The notes beneath the pieces were generated by a model that did not search any database, was not told where the DNA came from, and saw nothing but the letters and a program-made list of their open reading frames with translations. From Halochromatium roseum (GTDB lineage: Bacteria > Pseudomonadota > Gammaproteobacteria > Chromatiales > Chromatiaceae): 64,000 bases of DNA. The position numbers and the translations under genes are program-made. The stretch lies in the NCBI RefSeq assembly GCF_016653315.1, contig NZ_NHSH01000070.1, forward strand, positions 1 through 64,000. Reading direction: 5' to 3'. Below, piece by piece: positions 63,530 to 64,000 of the stretch (position 1 is its first letter; each line of letters opens with the position of its first letter).

Positions 63530-64000
63530 ATGTCGGACAGTGGCATCCAACTCATTGTCGGTCTCGGTAATCCCGGCGCCCAGTATGCTGGCACGCGTCA
63601 CAATGCCGGCTATTGCCTCGTCGAACGGATCGCGGAGCGCTCAGCAGTCGAGTTGCGGCCCGAGGCCAAGTTTTATGGTCTGATGGGGCGCGTCAATCAC
63701 CCTGAAGGCGATCTTCGGCTGCTAAAGCCGACCACCTTCATGAACCACAGTGGGCGCTCGGTCGCTGCGGTTTGTCGCTATTTCGATCTTGAGCCGAGTC
63801 GCGTGTTGATCGCCTATGACGAGCTGGACCTCCCGGTTGGCACCGTCAAGCTGAAGCAGGGCGGAGGGCACGCTGGTCACAACGGGATACGCGACAGCAT
63901 CGCGGCGCTCGGCAGCCGCGACTTCTGGAGGCTACGCATTGGCATCGGTCATCCGGGCAGTAAGGAGCAGGTGATTGGCTATGTGCTGAGCCATCCGTCG
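63530..64000 (+). CDS. pth: Peptidyl-tRNA hydrolase, 5' part
   Basis: Pth frees tRNA from prematurely released peptidyl-tRNA. The ATG at 63530 starts MSDSGIQLIVGLGNPGAQYAGTRHNAGY with the catalytic His in TRHNAGY; LLKPTTFMNHSGRSV and the catalytic Asp region IAYDELDLPVGTVKLKQGGGHAGHNGIRDS follow. The gene runs off the window end after 157 codons of an expected 190 or so. Confidence 0.94.
   Translation, partial: MSDSGIQLIVGLGNPGAQYAGTRHNAGYCLVERIAERSAVELRPEAKFYGLMGRVNHPEGDLRLLKPTTFMNHSGRSVAAVCRYFDLEPSRVLIAYDELDLPVGTVKLKQGGGHAGHNGIRDSIAALGSRDFWRLRIGIGHPGSKEQVIGYVLSHPS

Overview
The window looks like the chromosome of a gammaproteobacterium, most likely a purple sulfur bacterium or close relative in the Chromatiales. 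This rests on high-GC housekeeping genes with gammaproteobacterial order and sequence (prmC-prfA-hemA, then ispE, tRNA-Gln, prs, rplY and pth), ubiA, RecBCD, a sigma-54-type pilin promoter, a PEP-CTERM surface protein and several Uma2 genes. The genus is an inference; no rRNA gene is present.

Region by region. 1-1.9 kb: a decayed ISKra4-type insertion sequence with 24-bp perfect inverted repeats. 1.9-12 kb: an accessory block read leftwards. It holds a DUF2156-SET fusion, a 2106-residue multidomain protein (FemAB/GNAT-like, CapA, beta-rich, MurF-like, degenerate ATP-grasp, ATP-grasp) and an exported alpha/beta hydrolase; a PEP-CTERM protein lies upstream. This is my best candidate for an undescribed system: an assembly line for an amino-acid or peptide polymer. 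12.2-17.2 kb: an uncharacterised alpha/alpha-barrel-like protein with an APH/choline-kinase-like partner, dusA and an EamA transporter. 17.3-31 kb: DNA repair genes (recC, recB, recD, a dead SbcD-like fragment, a hypoxanthine-DNA glycosylase, and dinB on the other strand). 30.4-34.9 kb: purC followed by a McrB/McrC-like restriction pair and a third unknown gene, all in one leftward run.

35-47.5 kb is a scrambled accessory region: a DUF4160/DUF2442 pair with a G7 frameshift, and an ABC exporter (membrane fusion protein, ATPase, permease, second permease). The ATPase/permease junction is duplicated at both edges of a roughly 5-kb insertion. That insertion carries Uma2 genes, fragments of HAD, VapC and IS3-type genes, a type IV pilin with a sigma-54 promoter and a Sel1/HTH gene. 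A broken JAB-like gene lies between the two permeases.

47.5-64 kb is the core genome: ridA, mltB, recG, ubiA, dsbA, prmC, prfA, hemA, a TPR protein, ispE, tRNA-Gln(UUG), prs, rplY and the start of pth. The lolB gene often found between hemA and ispE is not seen; a 590-residue TPR protein occupies that place.
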